The position numbers were made by a program, and so were the translations under genes. From an uncultured Microbacterium sp. (lineage in GTDB: Bacteria > Actinomycetota > Actinomycetes > Actinomycetales > Microbacteriaceae), in NCBI GenBank assembly GCA_937988695.1, contig CALKHM010000274.1:1-10076 (forward strand): a stretch of DNA of 10,076 nucleotides. The letters are read 5' to 3'. The first letter of the stretch is position 1. The number at the start of each line of letters is the position of its first letter. The notes below the pieces were generated by a model, which searched no databases, was not told where the DNA came from, and saw only the letters and a program-made list of their open reading frames with translations. This document shows positions 1 through 6,153 of this stretch, in pieces.

Positions 1-171
1 GGCGATGGCGATGCCGTCGCCGATCCGGAAGACGCTCTCCCCCGCCACGGGCGAAACCAGGAACAGCACGCCCAGCAGCACCGTGACGATACTCAGCGTG
101 ATCGGCAGCTTCAGCTGCCGGGTGCGCACGACGGTGAAATCGGCGGGGCTCGTGACGGTCAGCGCGCTCAT
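1..171 (-). CDS. Nucleoside ABC transporter, second permease subunit (N-terminal 57 codons only)
   Basis: This is the start of a second integral-membrane subunit of the nucleoside-type importer encoded to its right. The ATG at 171 overlaps the stop codon of the upstream permease by four bases (ATGA), so the two are probably translationally coupled. The frame stays open to the window edge; the remainder, usually about 350 residues more, lies outside. The visible part has a short polar N-terminus (1-22) and one hydrophobic segment (about 23-42, LPITLSIVTVLLGVLFLVSP), as expected for the first membrane helix. Only a weak AAGG lies upstream as a ribosome site, which fits coupling to the preceding gene. 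Importers of this family (Bacillus subtilis NupNOPQ) have two different permeases encoded side by side. The assignment rests mainly on that context, because too little of the protein is visible for a domain call. Confidence 0.8.
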   Translation of the reverse strand, partial: MSALTVTSPADFTVVRTRQLKLPITLSIVTVLLGVLFLVSPVAGESVFRIGDGIAIA

Positions 172-1517
172 GACGCCACCGCCTTGTGCTCGTCGTCGCG
201 CTCTCGACGTCTGGCAAGACGCGCGCGCTTGCCGGCCGAGCGCTCCGAATCGTCCTTGGGCAGGAAGAAGATCGTGCGCACGAGCGGTGGCGCCGCGATG
301 AACAGCACGATGAGGGATTCGACGACCAGCACGATGTCGACCGGGATGCTCTGGGCGGCCTGCATCGTGAACGAACCGGCCTTCAGCGCGCCGAACAGCA
401 GCCCCGCCCAGAACGTGCCCCAAGCGCGCGAACGTCCGAGCAGGGCGACGGTGATCGCGTCGAACCCGATGCCGGCATCGATCCCGTCGCCGAATCCGGT
501 CGTCACCGAGCCGAGGATCTGGTTCATGCCGGCAAGGCCCGCCAGGCCCCCGGCGAACAGCATCGCGTAGACGTACATGCGCTGCACGCTGATGCCGGCG
601 GCCCGCGCAGCGTTCGGGTTCTCCCCGACGGCACGCAGGCGGAAGCCGAGGCTGGAATGCTCGATGAGCCACCAGACGATCACGGTGGCGACCACGACGG
701 CAGGAAACCCCCAGTTCAGCAGCGGGAACTGGTCTCCGAACAGCGACGGGAACTGCGCGGTGTCGGGCGTGGCCATCGAGATCGGCTGGTTCGAGCCCGG
801 CTTCTGCAGCAGCCCCGGGGTGCGGATGAGCCAGCGCACCAGGTACAGCGCCACGTAGTTGAGCATGATCGTGACGATCACCTCGTGCGCACCGGTGCGC
901 GCCTTCAGCAGACCCGCGATCGCGCCCCACAGGGCACCGCCGACGATGCCCGCGACGATCGTCAGCGGCAGGTGGATCCACATCGGCAGGTCGAGCTCGA
1001 AGCTCGCCAATGCGGCCACTGCGCAGGCCACGAGCATCTGGCCGCGCGCGCCGATGTTGAACAGACCGGATCGGAACGCCAGCGCGACGCCGAGGCCGGC
1101 GGCGATCAGCGGTGCGGCGAAGCCGAGCGTGTTGGTCAGCGGCCGGATGACCTTCTCGAACGTGTCGGCCTCGGGGTTGATCACCGCGCCTTGGAACAGC
1201 GCATAGTATCCGCCTGCCACGGCCTGCCAGATGGCCGCGAACGTGTCCTGCGGGCGGGCGAAGAAGTAGCCGGAGGCCTTCTGCACGTCCTCGTTCGTGA
1301 CGGCGATGAGGATGCCGCCGACGATCATCGAGGCGACGATGGCCAGGACCGTGGTCGCCACCGAGCCGCGCAGGATCTCGCGCATGAGCTGGTTGGACCG
1401 CGGCGCCGGCGGCACCTCCGCCGGGCGCGTGCCGGTGAGGGGGCCGGAGGCTGAGGGCAGCTGCTCGGGAGGCAGTCCACCCGGTTCGGAGGCGGCTCCG
1501 GGAACACGGTCGCTCAT
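168..1517 (-). CDS. Nucleoside ABC transporter, first permease subunit (BPD_transp_2 family, NupP/YufP-like)
   Basis: A 449-residue polytopic membrane protein that, with the second permease, should form the channel of an importer for nucleosides. Residues 1-50 are a proline-rich, probably cytoplasmic extension. Hydrophobic segments lie near 53-75, 132-150, 160-175, 182-205, 212-232, 270-286, 314-335, 352-378 and 392-415. Family landmarks are FNIGARGQM (153-161), GAHEVIVTIMLNY (209-221) and the ATPase-contact region GFRLRAVGENPNAARAAGI (291-309), the counterpart of the EAA loop. The C-terminus (420-449) is a strongly charged tail rich in Arg and Lys. The ATG at 1517 overlaps the ATPase stop (ATGA) and has AGAGGA six bases upstream, which supports this start over the internal Met45 that would remove the extension. 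The stop overlaps the start of the second permease in the same way. The family is clear; the transported compound is inferred from homologous systems. Confidence 0.93.
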   Translation of the reverse strand: MSDRVPGAASEPGGLPPEQLPSASGPLTGTRPAEVPPAPRSNQLMREILRGSVATTVLAIVASMIVGGILIAVTNEDVQKASGYFFARPQDTFAAIWQAVAGGYYALFQGAVINPEADTFEKVIRPLTNTLGFAAPLIAAGLGVALAFRSGLFNIGARGQMLVACAVAALASFELDLPMWIHLPLTIVAGIVGGALWGAIAGLLKARTGAHEVIVTIMLNYVALYLVRWLIRTPGLLQKPGSNQPISMATPDTAQFPSLFGDQFPLLNWGFPAVVVATVIVWWLIEHSSLGFRLRAVGENPNAARAAGISVQRMYVYAMLFAGGLAGLAGMNQILGSVTTGFGDGIDAGIGFDAITVALLGRSRAWGTFWAGLLFGALKAGSFTMQAAQSIPVDIVLVVESLIVLFIAAPPLVRTIFFLPKDDSERSAGKRARLARRRERDDEHKAVAS

Positions 1518-3028
1518 GCGGCATCCTCTGTGGGGTTCTCCCCGGCCATCATGAGGCCGAGCACGTCACGCGGGGTGTCGGCCGGGACGATCCCGACGAT
1601 CGCCCCGCGATACATCACCGCGATGCGGTCGGCGAGCGCCACGACCTCGTCGAGCTCGGTGGACACCACGATCACCGGCACCCCGGCGTCGCGGGTGGCG
1701 ACGATACGCTTGTGGATGAACTCGATCGAGCCCACATCGACGCCGCGCGTAGGCTGGGACGCCAGCAGCAGCTTCAGCTCGCGGCTGAGCTCCCGGGCGA
1801 TGACGACCTTCTGCTGGTTGCCACCGGACAGCGCGCCGGCGGGGCTCGACGGCCCTTGCGTGCGGATGTCGAACTCGGTGATCTTCGCCCGGGCAAAGGC
1901 ATCCAGCACGCGACGACGGATCGTGCCCACGGTGCGGAACCGCGCGTCGGCGCTGCGGTCCAGGATGAGGTTCTCGGCCACCGTGAAGGTGCCGACCAGG
2001 CCGTCTTCCTGTCGGTCCTCGGGCACGAAGCCGACGCCGGCGTCGAGCACGTCGCGCACGCTGCGGCCGACGAGCTCCTGGCCGCCGAGCGTGATGGAGC
2101 CGGTGACCCGGTCCTGCAGACCCACGATGGCCTCGGCCAACTCGGTCTGGCCGTTGCCCTGCACACCGGCGATCGCCAGCACCTCCCCGGGACGCACGTC
2201 GAAGTCGGCGTCATCGACCACGACCGTTCCGTCGGCTGCCAGCACGCGCAGTCCACGCACCTGCAGTCCGCCCTCGCCGACCCGAGGCGGCTCCTTCTGC
2301 ACGGTGAGCTCCACCGCCCGGCCGACCATCATCGAGGCCAGTTCGGTGTTGCTCGCGGCAGGGCTCGCCTCGCCGATGATGGTGCCCAACCGCACGACGG
2401 TGATGCGATCGGCGACCTCGCGCACCTCGCGCAGCTTGTGCGTGATGAACACGATGGCCGTTCCCTCGTCGCGCAGCTGCCGCATGATAGCCATGAACTC
2501 GTCGGTCTCCTGCGGCGTGAGCACCGCGGTGGGCTCGTCGAAGATCAGGATCTTCGCGTCGCGCGCGAGCGCCTTGATGATCTCCACCCGCTGCTGCACG
2601 CCCACCGGCAGGTCGCCCACCCGGGCGTCCGGATCGATCCGGAACCCGAACCTCTCAGCCAGCTCGATGACACGGCGGCGGGCCGCGGCGATGTCCAGCG
2701 AACCGAGGGCTCTGGTCTCCTCGTGCCCGAGCATGAGGTTCTCGGCCACCGTGAACACCGGGATGAGCATGAAATGCTGATGGACCATGCCGATGCCCGC
2801 GGCGATGGCATCGCCCGGCCCACGGAAGTGCTGCGGCACCCCGTCCAGCAGGATCTCCCCCTCGTCGGCCTGGTACAGACCGTAGAGGACGTTCATCAGC
2901 GTGGATTTCCCCGCCCCGTTCTCACCGAGCAGCGCGTGGATCTCACCGCTGCGCAGCTCCAGATCGATGTGATCGTTGGCGACGAGGCTCCCGAAGCGTT
3001 TGGTGACGCCCCGCAGCTCGAGCTTCAT
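1514..3028 (-). CDS. Nucleoside ABC transporter, ATP-binding protein with two NBDs (NupO/YufO-like)
   Basis: A 504-residue ATPase with two nucleotide-binding domains in one chain, as in sugar and nucleoside importers of the RbsA/NupO type; it powers uptake at the cytoplasmic face. NBD1 has Walker A GENGAGKST (35-43), Q-loop HQHF (83-86), signature LPVGVQQR (140-147), Walker B ILIFDEP (160-166) and switch His197. NBD2 keeps a canonical LSGGNQQK (400-407), but its Walker A is degenerate (GVQGNGQTE, 288-296, no Lys-Ser/Thr) and its Walker B reads LLLASQP (420-426), lacking the Asp-Glu pair. From family knowledge this asymmetry is usual, leaving one competent hydrolysis site. I chose the ATG at 3028, preceded by AGGG eight bases upstream; the frame continues up to 3085, but that 19-codon extension is made of an intergenic hairpin. 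The gene follows the lipoprotein gene by 73 bases and overlaps the first permease by four. Confidence 0.95.
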   Translation of the reverse strand: MKLELRGVTKRFGSLVANDHIDLELRSGEIHALLGENGAGKSTLMNVLYGLYQADEGEILLDGVPQHFRGPGDAIAAGIGMVHQHFMLIPVFTVAENLMLGHEETRALGSLDIAAARRRVIELAERFGFRIDPDARVGDLPVGVQQRVEIIKALARDAKILIFDEPTAVLTPQETDEFMAIMRQLRDEGTAIVFITHKLREVREVADRITVVRLGTIIGEASPAASNTELASMMVGRAVELTVQKEPPRVGEGGLQVRGLRVLAADGTVVVDDADFDVRPGEVLAIAGVQGNGQTELAEAIVGLQDRVTGSITLGGQELVGRSVRDVLDAGVGFVPEDRQEDGLVGTFTVAENLILDRSADARFRTVGTIRRRVLDAFARAKITEFDIRTQGPSSPAGALSGGNQQKVVIARELSRELKLLLASQPTRGVDVGSIEFIHKRIVATRDAGVPVIVVSTELDEVVALADRIAVMYRGAIVGIVPADTPRDVLGLMMAGENPTEDAA

Positions 3029-3050
3029 AGTGTGCACCCTATCGAGCGAA

Positions 3051-3091
3051 CGGTCGTTGAGCGAGGGCTGCGCGCCCCCGCTCAACGACCG
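3051..3091 (-). terminator. Long hairpin between lipoprotein and ATPase genes (attenuator or 3'-end stabiliser)
   Basis: Two 13-base arms, 3051-3063 (cggtcgttgagcg) and 3079-3091 (cgctcaacgaccg), are perfectly complementary around a 15-base spacer that can add three more G-C pairs (3065-3067 with 3075-3077). No T-run follows on the minus strand, so it is not a classical intrinsic terminator. It starts 10 bases after the lipoprotein stop. Hairpins in this position often protect the abundant binding-protein mRNA or reduce readthrough into the ATPase and permease genes; that role is inferred. Confidence 0.65.
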
Positions 3092-3101
3092 AGTGGACTG
3101 C

Positions 3102-4250
3102 CTACTTCGGCGAGTTGACCGACGTGACCTTCAGGTCGCCGGAGATGATCTGCTTCTGCAGCTCGGCGAGCTTGTCGGTGAGGCCGCCCGGAAGCTTGCT
3201 CTCGAAGTCGTGGAACGAGCTCAGGCCCACGCCCTCGTTCTCGAGGGTGCCGATGTACGGGGTGAAGTCCATCTTGCCGCTGGCCGCCGACATCACCGTG
3301 TCGTACACAGCCTGGTCGATGCGCTTCATGATCGACACCAGGGTGACGCCGGCGACCGACGGGTCGGCGACGGCCAGGTCGGAGTCGACGCCGAGCATCA
3401 CGGTCTTCTTGCCGGAGTCGGCGATGGCGGCCGCGGCGCTCTTGTAGATCGGGCCGCCGACCGGCAGGATCACGTCCACGCCCTGGTCGAGGATGCCCTT
3501 CGCGGTCTGCTTGGCCGTGTCGTTCGCGGCGAACCCGCCGGTGAACGAGCCCTTCTGCTTGGCGACATCCCAACCGTACGTGGCGACGTTCTTGCCGTTG
3601 TCGTCGTTGTACTTCTTCACACCGTCGATGAAGCCGTCCATGAAGATCGACACCGACGGGATCTGCAGGCCGCCGAAGGTGCCCACCTTGTCGACGCCGG
3701 AGGCATCCGAGTACGCGGCTGCGGCGTAGCCGCCCAGGTAGGCCGCCTCGACGGTGTTGAACAGGATCGGCTTGATGTTCGGGGCGTCGGTCTTGCCGTC
3801 CGGGATCGGCTTGCCGTCCTTGTCGGTGGCGCCCGAGTTGTCTGCCGCGTCGTCGATGATCGCGTAGTTGATCTTCGGGTTGGCCAGCGCCGACTTGATC
3901 GTGTCGGCGGAGAGCTTGAAGCCGACGGAGATGATCAGGGTGCAGTTCTGGCTGACCGCGTTCTCCAGGTTGGGCGCGTAGTCGCTCTCGGCGCTGGATT
4001 CCAGCTCGAGGGACTTCACACCCAGCTCCTGGGATGCCTTGTCGATGCCGTTCTTCGCCGACTCGTTGAACGACTTGTCGTTCCATCCACCGTCATCCGA
4101 GACGATGCAAGGCTTGAAGCCGGCTACGGCGGTCTTGCCACCGTTGGTCGGAGTCGTCGCTTCGGGCGCGGCGCCACAGCCGGCGAGCGCGACGATGAGG
4201 CCCGCGGCGAGGGTGACGCCGACGAGCTTGCGGGTAGATGAGATGGTCAA
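3102..4250 (-). CDS. BMP-family substrate-binding lipoprotein (nucleoside-binding, PnrA/NupN-like)
   Basis: A 382-residue lipid-anchored binding protein that captures the substrate outside the cell and delivers it to the ABC permeases. Residues 1-25 are a lipoprotein signal: Arg-Lys at 7-8, hydrophobic core 9-22, and lipobox LAGC with Cys25 as the lipidated residue. A short Thr/Pro/Gly linker follows. The BMP domain starts near 46 and shows DDGGWNDKSFNESAKNG (52-68), the family's N-terminal motif, then GFKLS (110-114), GGLQIPSVSIFMDGFIDG (193-210), ILPVGGP (261-267) and VMLGVDSD (284-291) before the C-terminal lobe. The start is TTG at 4250, because GGAGG lies five bases upstream (4256-4260); the frame runs on to 4358, but those extra 36 codons would place a polar stretch before the signal and have no ribosome site. 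Treponema PnrA and Bacillus NupN bind purine nucleosides. This protein's own ligand is inferred, and other nucleosides are possible. Confidence 0.94.
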   Translation of the reverse strand: MTISSTRKLVGVTLAAGLIVALAGCGAAPEATTPTNGGKTAVAGFKPCIVSDDGGWNDKSFNESAKNGIDKASQELGVKSLELESSAESDYAPNLENAVSQNCTLIISVGFKLSADTIKSALANPKINYAIIDDAADNSGATDKDGKPIPDGKTDAPNIKPILFNTVEAAYLGGYAAAAYSDASGVDKVGTFGGLQIPSVSIFMDGFIDGVKKYNDDNGKNVATYGWDVAKQKGSFTGGFAANDTAKQTAKGILDQGVDVILPVGGPIYKSAAAAIADSGKKTVMLGVDSDLAVADPSVAGVTLVSIMKRIDQAVYDTVMSAASGKMDFTPYIGTLENEGVGLSSFHDFESKLPGGLTDKLAELQKQIISGDLKVTSVNSPK

Positions 4251-4260
4251 CTCGACCTCC
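4248..4260 (-). promoter_or_regulatory. Ribosome-binding site and TTG start of the binding lipoprotein gene
   Basis: On the minus strand GGAGG (4260-4256) is followed by a five-base spacer and TTG (4250-4248). This places the initiator directly before ACC ATC TCA TCT ACC CGC AAG, which yields a normal-length lipoprotein signal peptide. The nearby in-frame GTG (4262-4260) overlaps the GGAGG itself and has no ribosome site of its own. Confidence 0.75.
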
Positions 4261-4366
4261 ACAGAAAGGAACCGCGGACTTCGCGGCAAGTAAGAAGTTA
4301 CCCAGTATGACGAGGGATTTGCATCCGGATCCGGCCCGTGCCGGCGAATGGTTACCAAGCCGAAAC
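4251..4366 (-). promoter_or_regulatory. Probable promoter and leader of the nucleoside importer operon
   Basis: The gap between manC and the lipoprotein gene contains an A/T-richer patch (4289-4324) that stands out from its GC-rich surroundings. The best -10 candidate on the minus strand is TAACTT (4300-4295), with ATGCAA (4324-4319) 18 bases upstream as a poor -35 match. CATACT (4309-4304) is an alternative -10. A 5-bp hairpin (ccgcg 4272-4276, cgcgg 4282-4286) sits in the leader just ahead of the ribosome site, and a 10-base palindrome ccggatccgg lies at 4324-4333. No regulator motif was recognised. Confidence 0.35.
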
Positions 4367-4390
4367 GAACGGACGCCGCCGTCGCCGTTC
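4367..4390 (-). terminator. Weak hairpin after manC
   Basis: Arms gaacgg (4367-4372) and ccgttc (4385-4390) form a 6-bp stem with a 12-base loop, nine bases past the manC stop codon on the minus strand. A short run GTTTCGG follows, but there is no real T-tract. It may end the manC transcript or be fortuitous. Confidence 0.35.
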
Positions 4391-4398
4391 CGAGCCGT

Positions 4399-5514
4399 TC
4401 ACAGCACGTCGCCCCGACCGGTGAGCTTGAGCGCGTCGACCACGCCCTTGACCCGCTGCGCGTTCTCGCTGGTGGTCACCAACAGGGCATCCGGGGTGTC
4501 GACGACGACGATGTCTTTGACCCCGATCAGAGAGATCACGCGATTGGTCTGGCTGACCACGATCCCGCTGGCCGCATCGGAGAGGACGCGGGCGTTCTCG
4601 CCGAGGATCGCCAGGTCGCCCGGGCGGCCCCGCGAGTTGAGCTTCGCAAGGCTCGCGAAGTCGCCGACGTCGTCCCAGTCGAAGTGCCCGGGAACGACGG
4701 CCAGCCGCCCGCGGGCAGCGGCCGGCTCGGCCACCGCGTAGTCGATCGCGATCTTCTCCAACGTCGGCCACACCCGGTCCACGACCGGACCGCGCGCGGC
4801 GCGGTCGTCCCACGCCTCGGCGAGGTCCATCAGCCCCGCATACAGCTGCGGGCGGTTCTCGGCGATCTCACCCAGCAGCACATCGGCACGCGAGATGAAC
4901 ATGCCTGCGTTCCACAGGTAGGAGCGGTCGGCGTAGTACTCCTTCGCGGTCGCCAGGTCGGGCTTCTCCACGAACCGCGCCACCATCGCCGCCTCGGGAG
5001 CCCCGTCGACGATGAGCTCGCCGCTCTTCTGGATGTAGCCGAACCCGATCGACGGCTCGGTCGGCGGGATGCCGATCGTGCAGATGTACCCCTCCCGCGC
5101 CACTTCGATGGCCTGCCGCACGGCCCAGTCGAACAGGTGCGGCACACGGATCACGTGATCGGCGGCGAACGAGCCGACGACCACATCGGGCTCGCGGCGG
5201 GCCAGCACCGCCGCCGCCAGACCGATGGCCGCCGTCGAGTCGCGGGGCTCCGACTCGAGGAAGACGTTGCGGTCGGGGATGCCGGGCAGCTCCTTCTCCA
5301 CGGCCGCCCGGTGTGCGCGCCCGGTCACCACGGCGATGCGGTCGTGTCCGGCCAGCGGCTCGAGGCGGTTCCAGGTGTCGCGCAGCAGCGTGTGCCCGGA
5401 GCCGGTCAGGTCGTGCAGGAACTTCGGCGCGTCCGCGCGGGAGAGCGGCCACAGCCGGCTGCCGATCCCGCCGGCAGGGATGATGGCGTAGAACTGCGAG
5501 ACCGGCGTCGACAT
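4399..5514 (-). CDS. manC: Mannose-1-phosphate guanylyltransferase (GDP-mannose pyrophosphorylase)
   Basis: A 371-residue cytoplasmic nucleotidyltransferase that makes GDP-mannose and pyrophosphate from GTP and mannose 1-phosphate. GDP-mannose feeds mannosylated phospholipids, glycans and glycoproteins of the actinobacterial envelope. The N-terminal Rossmann-like domain starts with the nucleotide-binding signature AGGIGSRLWPLSRADAPKFL (14-33). Then come FAADH (116-120, with the metal-binding Asp), GFGYIQ (157-162), FVEKPD (181-186, sugar-phosphate site), LWNAGMF (200-206) and DWDDVGDF (279-286). The C-terminal part is a short left-handed beta-helix-type region; the phosphomannose isomerase domain of bifunctional enzymes is absent, so this is the short single-function form. 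I chose ATG 5514, where GGAGG sits only two bases upstream. ATG 5541, nine codons earlier, is an alternative that could be leaderless (TAAGAC at 5554-5549). The gene is divergent from sdhC and not obviously linked to the importer. Confidence 0.93.
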   Translation of the reverse strand: MSTPVSQFYAIIPAGGIGSRLWPLSRADAPKFLHDLTGSGHTLLRDTWNRLEPLAGHDRIAVVTGRAHRAAVEKELPGIPDRNVFLESEPRDSTAAIGLAAAVLARREPDVVVGSFAADHVIRVPHLFDWAVRQAIEVAREGYICTIGIPPTEPSIGFGYIQKSGELIVDGAPEAAMVARFVEKPDLATAKEYYADRSYLWNAGMFISRADVLLGEIAENRPQLYAGLMDLAEAWDDRAARGPVVDRVWPTLEKIAIDYAVAEPAAARGRLAVVPGHFDWDDVGDFASLAKLNSRGRPGDLAILGENARVLSDAASGIVVSQTNRVISLIGVKDIVVVDTPDALLVTTSENAQRVKGVVDALKLTGRGDVL

Positions 5515-5576
5515 GCCCTCCAGGGTATCCACACCCGTCATCCATCGTGTCTTACTGAGTGAGAAGTCGATGCCCG

Positions 5577-5595
5577 CGAGGTAAGGCCGCCCTAA
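5577..5595. promoter_or_regulatory. DtxR/IdeR-like iron box between manC and sdhC
   Basis: The sequence cgaggtaaggccgccctaa matches the established DtxR/IdeR operator (TTAGGTTAGGCTAACCTAA) at 13 of 19 positions, with both outer AGG/CCT elements in place; position 7 is A, which many versions of the consensus allow. The inner right half (ccg for cta) departs from the dyad. It lies between the divergent starts of manC and sdhC and ends 24 bases ahead of the sdhC -10 candidate. This is a visual match; binding is not shown. Confidence 0.4.
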
Positions 5596-5619
5596 TCGGC
5601 CCCCGCCACAGGAGGGGAA

Positions 5620-5625
5620 TAGGAT
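5620..5625 (+). promoter_or_regulatory. sdhC: -10 element candidate for the sdhCDAB operon
   Basis: TAGGAT is a good match to the actinobacterial housekeeping -10 element (TANNAT) and is followed by about 92 bases before the sdhC start. No convincing -35 hexamer lies 16-18 bases upstream (that stretch is C-rich), so an activator or an extended contact may be needed. Transcription would start near 5631-5633. Confidence 0.45.
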
Positions 5626-5646
5626 GGGCTCGCGCCAGTGTGTGAC

Positions 5647-5685
5647 GCCGAGGTCCTTTCGGCCTCGGGGGGCATCGCAAGCCCC
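5647..5685 (+). other. Structured leader of the sdh operon: adjacent hairpins
   Basis: Hairpin 1 pairs ccgagg (5648-5653) with cctcgg (5663-5668) around a 9-base loop. An overlapping alternative pairs gccga (5647-5651) with tcggc (5659-5663). Hairpin 2 starts at the next base, pairing ggggc (5669-5673) with gcccc (5681-5685). The two forms of hairpin 1 exclude each other, as in RNA switches, but no known riboswitch class was recognised and no direct pairing to the ribosome site at 5705-5710 is evident. Confidence 0.35.
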
Positions 5686-5716
5686 TACCTCGAGTTCGAC
5701 TTCTGGGAGGACGGCC

Positions 5717-6151
5717 GTGTCTGCATCCGCACGCGTGACACCGTCGGTTTCCGAGACCACTTCCCGCACTCCGCGCGGCACGCTGTACCGCGGTCACGAG
5801 GGCATGTGGTCTTGGGTGCTGCACCGCATCACCGGTATCGGGATCTTCTTCTTCCTGCTGGTGCATATCCTCGACACGGCGCTGATCCGCGTCGCGCCGG
5901 AGGCGTACGACGCCGTGATCGGCACCTACAAGAACCCGATCATGGGCGTCGGCGAGATCATCCTCGTCGCCGCGGTCGCCTACCACGCCTTCAACGGCCT
6001 GCGGGTGATCCTCGTGGACTTCTCGAAGTGGGGCGCGAAGTACCAGCGCCAGCTGTGGTGGGGCGTCATCGGGCTGTGGGTCGTGCTCATGCTCGGCTTC
6101 GTCCCGCGCCAGTTCATGGTCATCATGGCCGAGATCACCGGGGGGCACTGA
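5717..6151 (+). CDS. sdhC: Succinate dehydrogenase cytochrome b556 subunit
   Basis: A 144-residue membrane-anchor subunit of succinate:quinone reductase (complex II). With SdhD it holds the catalytic SdhAB pair on the cytoplasmic face of the membrane and forms the quinone and haem b sites. Three hydrophobic helices lie at about 33-58, 76-99 and 113-136. The SdhC signature HRITG is at 36-40, with His50 in the same helix. YHAFNGLRVILVDF (89-102) aligns with the E. coli SdhC segment carrying the axial haem ligand, here probably His90. GTG 5717 is the chosen start: GGGAGG (5705-5710) is well spaced, and the protein has the family's usual length. An in-frame ATG at 5624 also follows a GGAGG (5611-5615), but its 31 extra codons have many A/T third positions, unlike the gene, and overlap the leader hairpins and -10 box. 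It is first in the sdhCDAB operon; the stop is two bases before sdhD. Confidence 0.93.
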   Translation: MSASARVTPSVSETTSRTPRGTLYRGHEGMWSWVLHRITGIGIFFFLLVHILDTALIRVAPEAYDAVIGTYKNPIMGVGEIILVAAVAYHAFNGLRVILVDFSKWGAKYQRQLWWGVIGLWVVLMLGFVPRQFMVIMAEITGGH

Positions 6152-6153
6152 AC

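Noticed and set aside
186..1454. Long plus-strand open frame (422 codons) opposite the first permease
   Set aside because: It is antisense to a well-supported permease, its product is rich in Arg, His, Asp and Gly with no recognisable domain, and such frames are expected from GC-rich codon bias.
3029..3085. N-terminal extension of the ATPase up to ATG 3085
   Set aside because: It consists of one arm of the 3051-3091 hairpin and the spacer, has no homology to the family, and the ATG at 3028 has its own ribosome site.
1712..3118. Long plus-strand open frame (468 codons) opposite the ATPase gene
   Set aside because: It is a shadow of the ATPase gene, has low-complexity Asp/His/Arg/Leu composition, and has no ribosome site or domain.
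2976..4241. Long plus-strand open frame (421 codons) opposite the binding lipoprotein
   Set aside because: It is antisense to a gene with a clear lipobox and BMP motifs, and its Val/Arg/Asp/Gly-biased product resembles no family.
4251..4358. 36-residue N-terminal extension of the binding lipoprotein
   Set aside because: It would put a long polar stretch before the lipoprotein signal, and the TTG at 4250 has an optimal GGAGG.
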